From the NCBI RefSeq assembly GCF_002999335.1, contig NW_020312189.1, positions 1 through 50,059 of the forward strand: DNA of 50,059 nucleotides. The letters are read 5' to 3'. This document shows, in pieces, positions 38,201 to 49,830 of the stretch (within the stretch, counting starts at the first letter, position 1; each line of letters begins with the position of its first letter). The stretch comes from Cyclospora cayetanensis. Lineage: Eukaryota; Apicomplexa; Conoidasida; Eucoccidiorida; Eimeriidae. The position numbers were made by a program, and so were the translations under genes. The notes beneath the pieces are model-generated. The model had not been told where the DNA came from, searched no databases, and saw nothing but the letters and a program-made list of their open reading frames with translations.

Positions 38201-41200
38201 AATAAACAGGTGGGCAAAAACCAACAAACGTACTCCCTTAGCGGCATCTACTATCTGCAGAGCCCTGAGCTCATCGCACACAGCCTCGTTCTGCTGGCAA
38301 ACGGTCTCAACTAAGAGCCTGCGACACAAGCAGTGGCACCACACGCCATGTGCCTAAACAGGAGGCTGCCTCCCTCTTTCCCTCTAGCCATACTGACAGC
38401 TTTGCGTCGATTCAGGGTAGACCAGTTGACTGTGAGGCGAGAACGGTGCAGGGTAGCTTAGGATAGAGAGGCGTAGGAGACAGGCACCTGTACGAGAAGC
38501 CGCCATGCACAGAGACAAGTCGGAAAGAGGGCATATGAGGAAGAGGAGGGGAGAGAGGGAGATAGAGGAAGCCACAGAGAGAAAGAGAGAGACAGAGCAC
38601 ATGGCAAACGGACAACGAGACACGCGAGTCACAAGGATAAGGGGAATATGCGCATGATGAAACTGTTCAGTGGATGGCTAGGAAAAAAGGGGAAAAGCAC
38701 CAAGACGTCTATACATAATCTCCGTATCTATCAAAGTGACAAGGTGCATATCGCTGTGTGTAAATACTTGAAGAGGTTGGTGGACCGGTCTTTGCTGGTG
38801 CAGGCACTGAGCTGTGCCACAAAGTCCTTTAGCTTGAATCCAAGAGCTTCTTTTTTTCCTCGATTGACACAGTTGCCGAGCCTCAAAACCACATGCAGGA
38901 TGTCTTTGAACCAGTCGCTCGTCAGCACCATGTCCAGCGTACATACAGCGGATACGTACTTCTCTAGCTTGGAAGCCTTCGCTTGCAGCTCGTCCTCCAC
39001 GGCGTGGCGGCTGCCGCGGCGCAAGATCAGCAGACAACAAAAGGGTGCGCGAAAGAATTAATGCGCATAGAAGACGAAACCGCAACAAACAAAAATAAGT
39101 GCAACACAATAGGCGTTCTTAATTCCTGGGGCAGGGCCTCTTTCATCCAGCCTCCAGCCCCTGTGTGCGTGGCATCCAGTTTTTGTTGCTAGCGGCCCCC
39201 ACATCGCAGTCTGATAGATGGCTCTCTGAAGGGATGCAACGCTAGCTGGCTTCTTAAGAAGTACATATAAGGGCAGACGTACTCGAGGTAAAACTTGAGT
39301 CGATCGCAGCACAGAGGCACATCCTTGATGAGGAAGAAGAAAAGTTTATCTGCGGTAGGCATCTGAAGGGCCTCTTCCTGAGTCTTGGCTTTGAAAGCTT
39401 CCACGGCATCTGCCTCTGGCCAGTACTGCACGAGGTTCTGCACCAGGGTCGTATCAATCGATAACTGCTCGGGATCTTGAAACTGACTGGCGAGCTTCCT
39501 GAAGTCCGCCTCTGTCGTCATTTTGTATTTCTTCAAACAGATCTCCACATTTTGGCTGGACTTTGCATCCAGGACGCCTTTCTTCGTCTTTCCAGAGGAT
39601 CCCCCAGGGCCTCCCCCGTCTTCAAGGGCCTTCTTCGCGCCTTCCTGCTGGCTCTCCACCTCCTTGTAGAAAAGGGAGAAAACTCTCCCGTAGTCCACAT
39701 TGTAATGGAAGGTTGCACGGCGCATGAGGCCTGGATTCGTTGGCTGCCTATCCACGGCCAATCGCATCGATGGGAAGGCACGGGGGCCTAGAGACCCCTG
39801 GATCTCACCTCCCTCCTTTGCAGCAGCAGCAGCGGCGGCTGCCACTCCTGCAGCAGCGGCAGCAGCTGCTGCTTCCGCTGAGCCACCCTCCGCGGTAGTC
39901 TCTGTTGGGGTTATACTCCCGTGCCTGTGAGGACCGAGAGAGTCTATGCACGGAGGAGACAAGCAGCCTACAGAAAGTCCACTGCCTCCAGGGCCACCCG
40001 GGGTGGGAGGCTCACTGCAAGGAACCGCTGAAGTTGGGCTGTCCAAACTCATAGATCTTCTTGTTAAAGGCACGCCTTCAAAATTGCCACTTCCTGAAGA
40101 GGCACCTAGGTTTTTGCTGTCGTATCGATCCAGCAGACCATCAAATAAGGTCCCCGTCAGCTATTTGTACACACATACACACACGCATACGTACACACGC
40201 ATACATGTATATACATTCATACACACACACACAAACATACTCATATACATATACCAATTACAACTGCCCAAAAGGAGATGCACAGCGGCACCAGCGAATA
40301 GCGCTCCCATCAAGCTACGCATGCAATGTACAAGCAGAGAAAGACACAGTGAGGAGGAGCTTTACAGACAAATCTCGACCGGCCGGCAACTGCTGGTATG
40401 GGTGAAAAAACAGGCGGGATAGTCCACGCCACTAGCCCCCGAATATGCCAGCTAGAGAGAACCCCGGTCATTCGCCAGACACATTGAAACGCCTCTGCAG
40501 AGAGTGCGAATGCGTAATGCAGTCAAAGCAAAGAACCCCTCAGCAGGTGGGACAAAAGCAGCAGCCAGAGAGGGCAGGGCCACTCTTCCCTCCCTGCAGT
40601 GCATTGGGTGCCTCCTTTTCCAAGATTTCCCTCACTCCAAGAACCCCCTGAGTCACCACCATACCTGTTCACTTTTGAGCAGCGTCCATTGGAGCCTTGT
40701 TACTGCTGTGAGGCCCTCTGGGGGAATTGGCAGATGCTCTTCAGGAAGGACATACACCGGACCGGTTGCTTTTGCACCCAGGCGAGACTTGGCCAAGGGC
40801 CCTGTGACGCAGCAGCCTCCCGCAGCAGCAGTGACATCCATGGCTTTTAAGCCACTGAAGGCACACAGCTGGGCTAACACAGAGCCCCTTATATGCAAAA
40901 ACGAGGCAAAACCCCCGCATGCCAATACCAGGAAAGAGCGAAAAATAATCCATGGAGCAGACAGCTCCGAGGGCGATTCTCAACGGACGCAATGCAGGGC
41001 CCCCACGACACAGCCAGGGGAAGAAACAACTACAAATCGAATACGGGTCTCCTCACCGCCTTTCTTCCCTGGTGGAGGGGGCCCCCGGGGAGGAGGCCCC
41101 TTACCCCCAGGTGGGGGGGGGGCCTTGCCCCGTCCTGGAGGAAGCCCTGGTGCCTTGCCTGCTCCAGGGGGGGGCCCCGGTGCCTTGCCTGCTCCAGGAG

Positions 41201-44200
41201 GGGGCCCCGGTGCCTTGCCTGCTCCAGGAGGGGGCCCCGGTGCCTTGCCTGCTCCAGGGGGGGGCCCCGGTGCCTTGCCTGCACCAGGGGGGGCCCCTGC
41301 CCTTGCGTAGCCAGGAGGCAGCCCTGGGGCCTTGCCCTTAGGGACTGCCGTCGATGAGGCAACAGTCCCAGCACAGGCCCCCGGAAGTGGCGCCTTGGAG
41401 GGCCCCCCAGCTGCCTCTGACCCCGGCGAACGTCCAGGAGGCTCCTTTCCAAGTAGCTGAAGGCCAACTCCTGGGGTGTCTGCAGCAGTGGCTGATCCGG
41501 GGGATGGAGGCAGAGGGGCCCCCTTGGGAAGAGTGCGAGTTTCTCGGAGATTCTGCGGCAGGTCACCCGGGGGTGGAGGCGGGAGTCCACAAATCTCGGG
41601 CTCAGTTTGCGTGCCGCATTCTCTCTTGTGCACAGCAGGAGAAGGTGTAGCGCAGCAAATGCGACCCGCTGCGGGTGCTCCTGCTGTTCCCGATGCACTC
41701 GGTGTCGACATTGTTGCTCCTGTTGCTAGTGCTGGCGTTGCTGTGGCCGGTGCTGCCTCTGCCACCCCTGTTGGCGCAAGTTGCCCCTGAGCGACTGCTG
41801 ACGCTTCCGACGGGAGATCTTCCTGGGGGCCGCTGCGGGTATCGGCGCCGCTGTTCGCTGGCTCGCTGCATGCAGGCGGCGGGAGAGAGTCCGTCTCTTG
41901 CTGCAGTTGCAGTTGTAAATGCTGCTGCTGCGTCCCCCGCTGCTCCCGTGCACTTGAAACAGCAGCGTCAACTGCAGTTGCTTCTTTTGCCGGGGGGGGG
42001 GAACGTCCTGCGCCTGCACCCTGCAGGAGTGGCTGCACGCCCTGGGATCGCTGCTGCGTTCCCAGAGTCTGAGGAGGCAAGTCCCTTAGGATTCGTAACT
42101 GGTGGCGTTGGTGCTGCTGCTGCAGCGTCGGAGGCAGCAGCACAAAGAGGGGCACAGAATCCGAAACTTGCAGGGCTGGAAGAGACCATGACCTGCGGTA
42201 AGGCGGAACTGCTGTTGATGCTGCTGCAGCATTCCTTGAAGAGGCCCCCAGCAGATCTACCTCTGCAGCCACGAACGGCACATGCGTGGCGAGGCTTTCC
42301 TTTTCTTGCTCCTCGTTCTGGGAAGACGCTTGTTTCGCAGCCCACAGTTGCTGGAGCGGTGCCTTCACCTGAGGCAGTCCGTCGTTCTGCTTCTGTTTCC
42401 TGCGGCCCGCTTTCACAGCTTGCGTTGACTCGTGCGGCTGTTGAGGATGCCGCGCTTCTTTCCACTCTGCATGCAGTTGCAGCTGCTGCGGCTGCTGTTG
42501 TTGCTGCTGCTCAGAAGGCTCCCGATGGGCTTCCCGCCGCTCTACTGCATCGTGCTGCTCAAGAACCTCTACAACCTTTTGCTCTTGCTGCTGATTCTGC
42601 TCTAGCTGCTGCTTCTGCTCTAGCTGCTGCTTCAGCTCTAGCTGCTGATTCTGCTCTTGCTGCTGATTCTGCTCTAGCTCCTGCTTCAGCTCTTGCTGCT
42701 GATTCTGCTCTTGCTGCTGCTTCTGCTCTTGCTGCTGATTCTGCTCTTGCTGCTGCTTCTGCTCTAGCTGCTGCTTCTGCTCTAGCTGCTGCTTCTGCTC
42801 TAGCTGCTGCTTCAGCTCTAGCTGCTGCTTCAGCTCTAGCTGCTGCTTCTGCTCTAGCTGCTGCTTCAGCTCTAGCTGCTGCTTCTGCTCTAGCTGCTGC
42901 TTCTGCTCTAGCTGCTGTGGCTCAAGCGCAGCTGCTTCTCGCTGCTGAGCAGACGCCAAAAAACTCGGGCGTTCGCTTTGCTGCTGCAGCTGTACAAAGT
43001 CTCCACTTTGCTGTTCCTGTATGTTTTGCTGCTCTCCTTGGAGCTGCTCTTTGCCTTCCTGTTCGCAGGGTGGCTGCTCTTGAGACGCCTGCGATATCTC
43101 GTGTTTTCCAGGAGCCTCCCCTTGCTGCAACTGCTTTGAGAGCTGATTTGACTGTAGCTGAAGGTCCCGCGTTTCTTGCTCCTTCTGCTGCCTCTTCTTC
43201 TTGCCCTTCCGCCTTTTTTGGAGCTGCTCGTGCTGCTCCTCTAGTGGCTCTGCATCCTGGAGCTGCTGTTGCGGTAATTGCTTATGCTTCTGTGTCTGAT
43301 CCTGCTCAAGCATCTTGAGCTGCTGCTGCGACTGATGCTGCTTGCCCAGCTGTAGAGCTTCTGCAAGAGGCTCGTGCGGATGCCTTGGTGGCTCCTCTAG
43401 TCCCAGCAAAAGCGATGCCATTCCTTGGATTTGCTGCTCGTGATGAGGACTCCCTGGCTGTCTCTGCTGCTCCGCCTTCAACTGCTGCAGCTGCTGTTGG
43501 TCTGGCAGCCCCTCACGGAGTTGCTGCTGCTCAACAGAAGGCAGCGTCTGCAGTTGCTGTTGTTGTTGCTGCTGCTCAACAGAAGGCAGCGTCTGCGGTT
43601 GCTGTTGTTGCTGCTGCTGCTCAACAGAAGGCAGCGTCTGCGGTTGCTGTTGTTGCTGCTGCTGCTCAACAGAAGGCAGCGTCTGCAGTTGCTGTTGTTG
43701 TTGCTGCTGCTCAACAGAAGGCAGCGTCTGCGGTTGCTGTTGTTGCTGCTGCTGCTCAACAGAAGGCAGCGTCTGCGGTCGCTGTTGTTGCTGCTGCTGC
43801 TGCCGTTGCAGTCTCTGTTTCTGGCACTGTACTCGCACAAGGGCCTCCTGCAGCGACCTTGCTGCTTCCTCCAGAAGCAGAGCAACTGCGGCATTGCTGC
43901 TGGGAGATCTACCTGCTGCCGCCTCTTGTGCTGCTGCTGCTGCTGCTCTTCCGGGCAAAGACAGCACCGGCGGCCCACGAGCGCTTCCTGCCGTGAGTTC
44001 TGCTGCAGCAGTAAGTGCAGCAACAGCATCCGCGAGGTCACAGGGGGGCCCCTCGGGAGTCAGCGCTGCATCCTGCTGCACTGCCTGCTGCATCTGCTGC
44101 TGCAAGGGCCACAGCTCGTGCACCGCCACTGTTTTGACTGCTTTGGGACTGAGCCCAAGGGGACTGCACGTCAGAGGAGACAGAAATTCGTGGTCTCCCG

Positions 44201-45836
44201 GGGGGCCCCTATCTAGGAGGCCCCCACTGTCGGCCGCAGATAAAGCGGAAGAGGCAGGAGACATAGCTCGCCACCCTGCATGTCTTCCTGCTGCAGCACC
44301 ATCTGCATGCTCTCCTGGGCTGAGGTCGTTGTCGATATTCGGCCTCGGTGAGAAAAACTCAGCTATCTTCTCCTGGCGAAGTTGCCTCTGACGCTGCGGA
44401 TGCTCCCTGTCTTGTTGATGGCGTTTCTCTCTGCAAGCAATCGGAGGCCGCAGCATTGCAGGGGCGATCATAGAGCGCCTCGATCGCTGCTGCTGCTGAT
44501 GCTGCTGATGCTGCTGCTGCTGTTCGCCCGTAGCAGCCGGGAGGGAATGGCCACGAAAAAGATTCCATGAAGGAGGCCCTTCAGAGGGCGCCATGGATAT
44601 TCCAGTGGTGCATCGATGATTTGGGTAACTATGAGCCATGCGCTGCAGCATGCCATGCTGCTGCATCGCCGCCTCTTGCCGCCGTTGCTCTGATTGGCCC
44701 TGGTGTTGTTGCTGCTGCTGGGCCCCTCCCCCAGAAAAAAAGTGCCACAAGCGCCTGAGTCTTCCAATAGTCGACGCGTATTCCTGCTGGGGCAGCGGTT
44801 GTTGCATGCTGTTGTTGCTGCTGCTGCAACGGGTAGGCGATCCGGAACTATTTTCGACAGCAGCAGCAGCAGCAGCAGCGGCACTCTGATCGCCATGGTT
44901 GCAAACTGCCCTCGCTCGTGGCCGACGGTCGTCTGGTGGCTGCAGCAAGCCGCTACTCCCGCTGGCAGAGCGCACGGCTTGGCGCCACTTCTTTTTGGAT
45001 GAGACCGCTGGCTGCTGGGGGGGGGCCCCTCCTACTGTACGCACTCGTCTCAATTCGACGCCGCCTGCAAACTCACTACTGCTGTCAAGGCTGTTGGAAG
45101 GGAGCAGATCTCCCTGTTGCAGCAAGAAGGGTCCTAGTTCGGAGGGCCCCCCCCCACAAGGGGCCTCCCCCATGGGGTGCCCGGGGGGGAGTCTGCCGCG
45201 CAAGGCTCCCGTTGGAGATGGCCACGTTCCAGGTGACACTAGAGTACACGCATTAGGAGCATTGGATACAAGGGGGTTAATGCTGATCTCGTGGGTAAGG
45301 GGCCCCTCACCAAAGCCGAGAAGGGTCTCTCTGCGAATCAGCGGGGAGGTGCCCTTCTTAGCGGCCAGCGCGGCATCAAATCCTAAGGCCCGCTGCTGCG
45401 GATCGGGAGGCCCCTGGCTCGTTGGCTCATCGCCCGCCAGGCTGCTCGTAGGAGACGAGAAAACGGCGGAGTCCGACACCGCCAAGGGGGCCCCCAAAGA
45501 GCGGGAACTCGCAGGGCCTTCCCATATGGGAGGCCCCTCCGCCATTTGCTGGGTCATGACACGATGCCACGCCACAAGCTGCTGCCACGTAGGGGAGCCT
45601 TTTCCTTGAGAAAGGCCGCCTTCCAACCGTCTCTCAGACATCCCACCACTGAATGCAGAGATACCGCTATCTGCAGGTGCGCCCGGGGAGCTCTTTGAGG
45701 CGCTCTGGGGGGCCCCTCCTTCATCCGGCCACAGAAAGTCCCGCAGGCCCTCCTTCTCTTGAGCGGGCCCCCCATCACAAGAGGGCGAACAGCAGGGGCC
45801 CCCATCGCTGTCGGTGTGGTCGAAGCCTGTGAGCAT
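35241..45836 (-). CDS. Giant formin (FH1-FH2), about 2765 aa, 8 exons
   Basis: Exons 45836-41057, 40873-40665, 40160-39283, 39010-38768, 38318-38234, 37956-37831, 37621-37439 and 37034-35241 total 8298 nt, in phase. Residues 1 to about 1500 are low-complexity and Gln-rich. FH1 (about 1500-1593) is PPPGAGKAPG repeats, the profilin-binding type. FH2 spans about 1625-2175: LQWTLLKSE, LTGTLFDGLLDRY, LDAKSSQNVEICLKKYKM, FKDILHVVLRLGNCVNRG, ALGFKLKDFVAQL, and a final KEAARREREMKK helix. An insertion of about 130 residues with Ala runs interrupts FH2 in exon 3. A Pro/Ser-rich tail of about 590 residues ends in polyQ. Formins nucleate and elongate actin; apicomplexan FRM proteins support motility, endocytosis or apicoplast inheritance, but I cannot assign this paralogue. 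ATG 45836 may not be the true start. The exon 6 donor could also be at 37837/37838. Confidence 0.94.
40163..40258. repeat. (ACAC/ATAC)n microsatellite in formin intron 2
   Basis: Imperfect CA/TA repeat. On the gene strand it is TG/TA-rich and ends within a few bases of the exon 3 acceptor (acaaatag at 40161). Confidence 0.9.
41151..41300 (-). repeat. 30-bp tandem repeat encoding the FH1 decapeptide
   Basis: Units begin at 41161, 41191, 41221 and 41251, with degenerate copies on either side. Each encodes one GKAPGPPPGA decapeptide on the minus strand. Near-identity at the DNA level suggests recent expansion or homogenisation. Confidence 0.9.
42589..42915 (-). repeat. 18-bp tandem repeat encoding QLEQKQ-type hexapeptide
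   Basis: About 18 units of six codons, alternating LEQKQQ, LELKQQ, QEQNQQ and similar forms. The hexad does not match a coiled-coil heptad, but it is strongly helical and charged. Confidence 0.85.
43516..43800 (-). repeat. 45-bp tandem repeat, six copies, 15-residue unit
   Basis: Copies of the tcaacagaaggcagcgtctg core start at 43531, 43576, 43621, 43666, 43711 and 43756, exactly 45 bp apart. On the gene strand each encodes TLPSVEQQQQQQQ followed by Pro-Gln or Leu-Gln. Confidence 0.95.
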
Positions 45837-46247
45837 CGTCTGGAGGGGCCCCGGGGTGCTTTAGGGGGCCCCTACTGCTGCACGCGTGCCCTGGTGCGAG
45901 CAAGGAACCAAGCATCTTAAGAAAGACTTATCTGCTCCTGGCTGCTGCTGCTGACGCAGCGGCCGGGCTTCTGTATCCACTTTGGTCGGGACGCTAAGCG
46001 CTCCGCCGCGATAAGCCGCTGCCCTTGCTGCTGCCGCTCAGGAAAGGGCACAAATGAGGCACGCTCTTGGCTGACGCAGGGAGTCATACGAAGACACCGC
46101 GCAGTTCAAGGAGGTCGGATGACATTGGGGAGAGCGTGGCAGCTTCTGCTGCAGCTGTAACAATGAGACACAAACAGTGGAAGCTGAAGATCTTTGTAGG
46201 TTAAACAGCACACACACAGATATCCCAAAACGGGAGCGATTTGGAAA

Positions 46248-46592
46248 CTACAAGTAGGATTGGCCATTTTGCCTTAGCTCTAGCTTGCGCTGCTGCGTTC
46301 CCGGGGCTGGAAAGCCACGCCTGCACTTCGGCAGGTCAGGGCCCCCGGTTGCCCGACGATCTCTGATGGCCCTTTGCAGTTTGTCGTGTCTTCTTGTGAG
46401 GGACAGTAATGTCTTTGGCTGCTTCTTATACATGGCCTCGTCGCTGCCAGTACCCAAGCCATGCCAGGCAGTTGACTGCCCTATAGCTGCGTGCACGAAG
46501 CAGCGCTGATCTTTTACTGGTGTTTCCCACTTTCTTATCTCGCGTGCTTCCTTCTGCTTCTTGAAAATATGTCGGTTCCTCGTTGCATCCAC
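46248..46592 (-). CDS. Candidate small basic protein, 114 aa, or 5' formin exon
   Basis: A stop-free frame from ATG 46592 to a stop at 46248 encodes a Lys/Arg-rich peptide (IFKKQKEAREIRKWETPVKD, then KTLLSLTRRHDKLQRAIRD). It lies 412 bp upstream of the formin ATG on the same strand, and a potential donor (CACCA/GTAAAAG) is present inside it. It may be an independent small gene or an upstream exon. No family recognised. Confidence 0.3.
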   Translation of the reverse strand: MDATRNRHIFKKQKEAREIRKWETPVKDQRCFVHAAIGQSTAWHGLGTGSDEAMYKKQPKTLLSLTRRHDKLQRAIRDRRATGGPDLPKCRRGFPAPGTQQRKLELRQNGQSYL

Positions 46593-47600
46593 ATAGCTAT
46601 CATCCTGCTATGAGAATTTGTGGACACACGGCTACGGACAGGGGTCGCCGCCTACGCGGTTCAAGAACAACGCATTCGCTAGCACGTAGCCCCTATCCGT
46701 AACGCCCTACCCAAGCTTTGGCTTTTCCCTTCCCACAGCTTTCAATGCAGATGTAGATGCTCAGTGTGCATCAAGGATCACATGGAAAACTTGTATGATC
46801 AACCTTTCAGGGAGCGTCGTGGGTATGCGTAGGTTTTACGTTTCTCAGCCGTCTAGTTACTCTTGTGCTACCTTCATTCTTTCCGGCAATGCGCCTCGAG
46901 TGCTAGTGTATTTCATTCCTGATGGGCCTTGTAAAAATCCGCTACGATTGTCTGTGTTGTGTATGTAGCGGGCCCAGCTCCACCAAACACATTGTCTCTA
47001 ACACTATCGAACGGACAATCAGCAAAGAAATGAATATTTGGCTAGGACGTTTGTGTACCTTACTGCAGAGGTACCTTCCAGTACCACAAGACTCGATTTT
47101 ATGTGCGTTTGTGCTAGATGCTATGTGCAATTAGCTGTACATGCACGGACTGTTTAGAGGGTGGAACTGTGTGGGTTTGGTGGCTCTAACGTTCGCATCA
47201 CACTCGGAAGATCCAAGGTTTGATCCCCAGGGCCCTGACAGTAGTTTCAGAGCTCGTAGAACTGCATGCTTTGTCAGCAGATAACATGCTCATGCATGCG
47301 TTGATGTCGCTATGCCGACTATTGAAATGTGACAAACATTAGGATGGGCAAATGCTCGAAGAATCCATGTCGGTTTAAATATTATTACTGTCCACTCCAC
47401 AACAGCAGAGGAACTAGTTTTCTTGTAGCGTGTTTAGTGAAGCGAGGAGCACTTTAATGTAACTGTGGCCCTATTCATGCAGAGGGAACGCTCGCTTGCA
47501 GAAATTACTATTGAAGCCTTCATAAAAGCCACGGCTCATCGGTACACCTGACAGTAGCTCAACAGCCAACTCTAGAAGGATCGAGAAAGCGGTAGCATGC
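46593..47600. other. Gene-poor stretch with a tRNA-like promoter motif
   Basis: No gene seen; the frame at 46922-47134 (+) is unconvincing. At about 47178-47240 there are sequences resembling a tRNA A box (tggctctaacg) and B box (ggtttgatccc), with no fully foldable tRNA. Confidence 0.4.
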
Positions 47601-47830
47601 GAATTTCTCAAGATGTTGATCTACTGAGAAACTGGAAGCGGTAGAGGCTGAGAAACAGGATTGGGGTCAGCGGGAACATTCTGCGTTGCGGGCAAAGAAG
47701 AAATGTCAGGGAGAGGAGTTACATAGGCTGCGGCGGAAGGGAGAAGGCTACACAGTGTGGTGCAAACGCACCGCGGGGCGATTCTGCATTGATATAAGGT
47801 CGCATAAATGACCAAGAGGTGCCATCGTCT

Positions 47831-48142
47831 ATGGATAGTCGATGTGAAGTGTATCTCTCATCCGCAGAGACTGTGTAGAAGTGTAATCTGCGTGTTCACT
47901 TGTTAGCAGAGTCCATCAGACTCACGTTTGCTGATGGGCCGCAGAACGCAAGAAATGGCAAGGCTAGGGCAGCTCAATGCCGCGTCAAGTTCAACTCAGG
48001 TCAAATCAGCATAATCCGCACCTTCTACGTAGCACCCGTAGATTATGCCACAATCTTAGGAGTACAATGGATGCCCCAATGGAAGTTGCACATGTGGGCA
48101 CAGCTGATGGCTGTGGAGGCTAGTGTGTCAGAGAGCGCTTGA
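47831..48142 (+). pseudogene. Gypsy retropepsin fragment
   Basis: One frame reads MDSRCEVYLSS (the family's L(M/I)DSGAxxxFxS active-site loop with Gly replaced by Arg), then an in-frame TAG at about 47875, then IRLTFADG, FYVAPVDYATILGVQWM and a stop at 48142. The latter matches the flap and C-terminal part of Ty3/gypsy proteases (xVxxxxYDxILGMDWL). The disrupted DSG and the stop mean it is inactive. Upstream sequence (47640-47830) has an open Lys/Arg-rich frame that may be gag nucleocapsid residue, but no zinc knuckle is seen. Confidence 0.75.
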
Positions 48143-49830
48143 AAAAAGTAAATGCTACTTTCCATTTGCAGTATGCCCTCAACCATAAAGCACCGAATGC
48201 AAATATAACTGGGGTGTGCATCATATTTAATCCTAAAACATTAACAGAAGCATAAACGACCTGAGACCACAAATTTGAATGCACCTGCACAAAACGTTCT
48301 TTGCGCATGACACATACCAGGCTCCCAGAAAGACCGCGTGACACTTCGCTCTTTGATATAAGTCCTTTCGTGGCCCAAAAGTACACTATCATGTACTTTG
48401 CACAGCACGACACTGCAGAAAAATGTCGGAATGCGCAAGCAGAGGAGTTCCTGTTTTGTTTTGAGCCACAACACGTCATCCTCATACTACTAATAGTTAA
48501 CCCTTTGCTCTTCTGAATTTCGGAAGCAGTAGCAGATGCACAGGTGTCAAAAGCATGAGGCTCACATAGTTTAAAGAGAAACCATGATTTACCAAAGAAC
48601 AGAGCGGCTGCGCTGCAGAGTGGTGAATCGCTGGGGAGTCGGGAGAACACGTTGGCGACCATGTTGATGATGTTTATTATACACTTCACTGTCCGTCGTA
48701 TCGCAGGAGACGTCCAAGGCAACGAATAACTCGCCGACTGCCAAAATTCTCGAGACTCTGTATTGAATTCGGTAAAGACTGATGGTGGATTTCGGTCCGA
48801 AAAGTAGAATGACGCCCAAATATATGGTACCAGCACTTTTCAATGCTTTTCCACACTCTAAGGAGTTCCTTTTCGTGCAGCAGATACGGCCACTCTGCTT
48901 TGCTGAAGCAATGAGAATAGCGAGCAATAGTTAGTGTCTTGGAGAAACCGTAGTGTGTTGGCAGATAACAGTACCCACCGCTACATTAGTAGCATCGTTC
49001 AGAAGGACGAAACAACGCTTGAAAGGGGCAGCACAATTGCCAAAGGAGCGCTAAGGGGGCCGAGAATCGTCCTTGCTGCTCCATCAGCTTTCTCTGTCCA
49101 GGTCATTGATTGCTTTTGGTAAATGGAGCAGTCAAACAAATAGCTTTCTCTGCACTTCCAGAAATAAGCCTTCAGTACTTCAGCTCAAGCACATAAAGAC
49201 TTGCCAAAGTTCTCGCCGGTGGGTGAAGGTATAGGCTATATTTTCATTGGCTTGTCGGATTTTGCTGTGTCCGGCTCAATTCTTGCAACCGAAGGTCATA
49301 GTCATAGAAACACAATTAATCGCGTTTAACTTGATAGCTGCATGCTTTCAGACACTAGCAGCAGAAGCGCAGGCCTTGTGCACTCTAGGCGCTTTGAACG
49401 CTTCAGCTGAAGACCAAGACGTCCATGTAGACAGCCAGCCGCCCCTCCTTGACAGGCTCTTCAGAAACCTCGATAAAGATTTTTCTTGGAATCTGTATGT
49501 AGCACTGTCACATACAAATGACATTCAGGTGTTCTCATGCTTGCGAGTGGGCCTGTGGAATGTCGTTTTTTCCCGGTCATCTGGGTAAGTCAAGCTTAGT
49601 GAAAAGGCATCTGTAAAGTCAGAGGCTGAGTAGTCTGGCAGCCTGTGTAACCTGCTGAGTAGCTCGCCAACATGAGGCATCAGAAACGTCTGCTCAACAA
49701 TTTCCTTGTTGAAAGATAATGTCCATGCGCCACTTTCCGTCCTCTCTCCGCAACAACCGCCGGTTATGGCTACAGGCGCCAGTGAATTCCTCCATTTCGC
49801 CGTTTTCCAACAAAGCATCCACATACCCTC
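48120..49830 (-). pseudogene. Gypsy reverse transcriptase and RNase H fragment, frameshifted
   Basis: Reading on the minus strand: LMPHVGELLSRLHRLPDYSA and LTYPDDREKTTFHRPTRKHE near 49680-49530 match the RT palm (PxxxELLxxLxxAxxFSxxDLxxxY...DxxKTAF). A shifted frame has AVYMDVLVFS at about 49407-49436, the YxDD catalytic motif with its second Asp changed to Val. RNase H traces follow: FVLLNDATNVAVGTVICQ near 49000, HEKELLRVWKS at 48890-48850, and MVANVFSRLP near 48663, the family's NxVADALSRLP. A stop-free frame continues to 48120. Several frameshifts and the lost Asp make it a pseudogene. Its orientation opposes the adjacent protease fragment. Confidence 0.85.

Noticed and set aside
41675..43318. 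Long + strand open frame (547 codons) rich in Ala-Leu-Ala repeats
   Set aside because: It is exactly antisense to the Gln-rich formin exon 1. CTG/GCT reading of the CAG repeats leaves it open by composition, and the minus strand has FH1/FH2 continuity.
43425..44216. + strand Leu-rich open frame of 263 codons
   Set aside because: Antisense reading of the 45-bp repeat in the formin; poly-Leu from CTG repeats.
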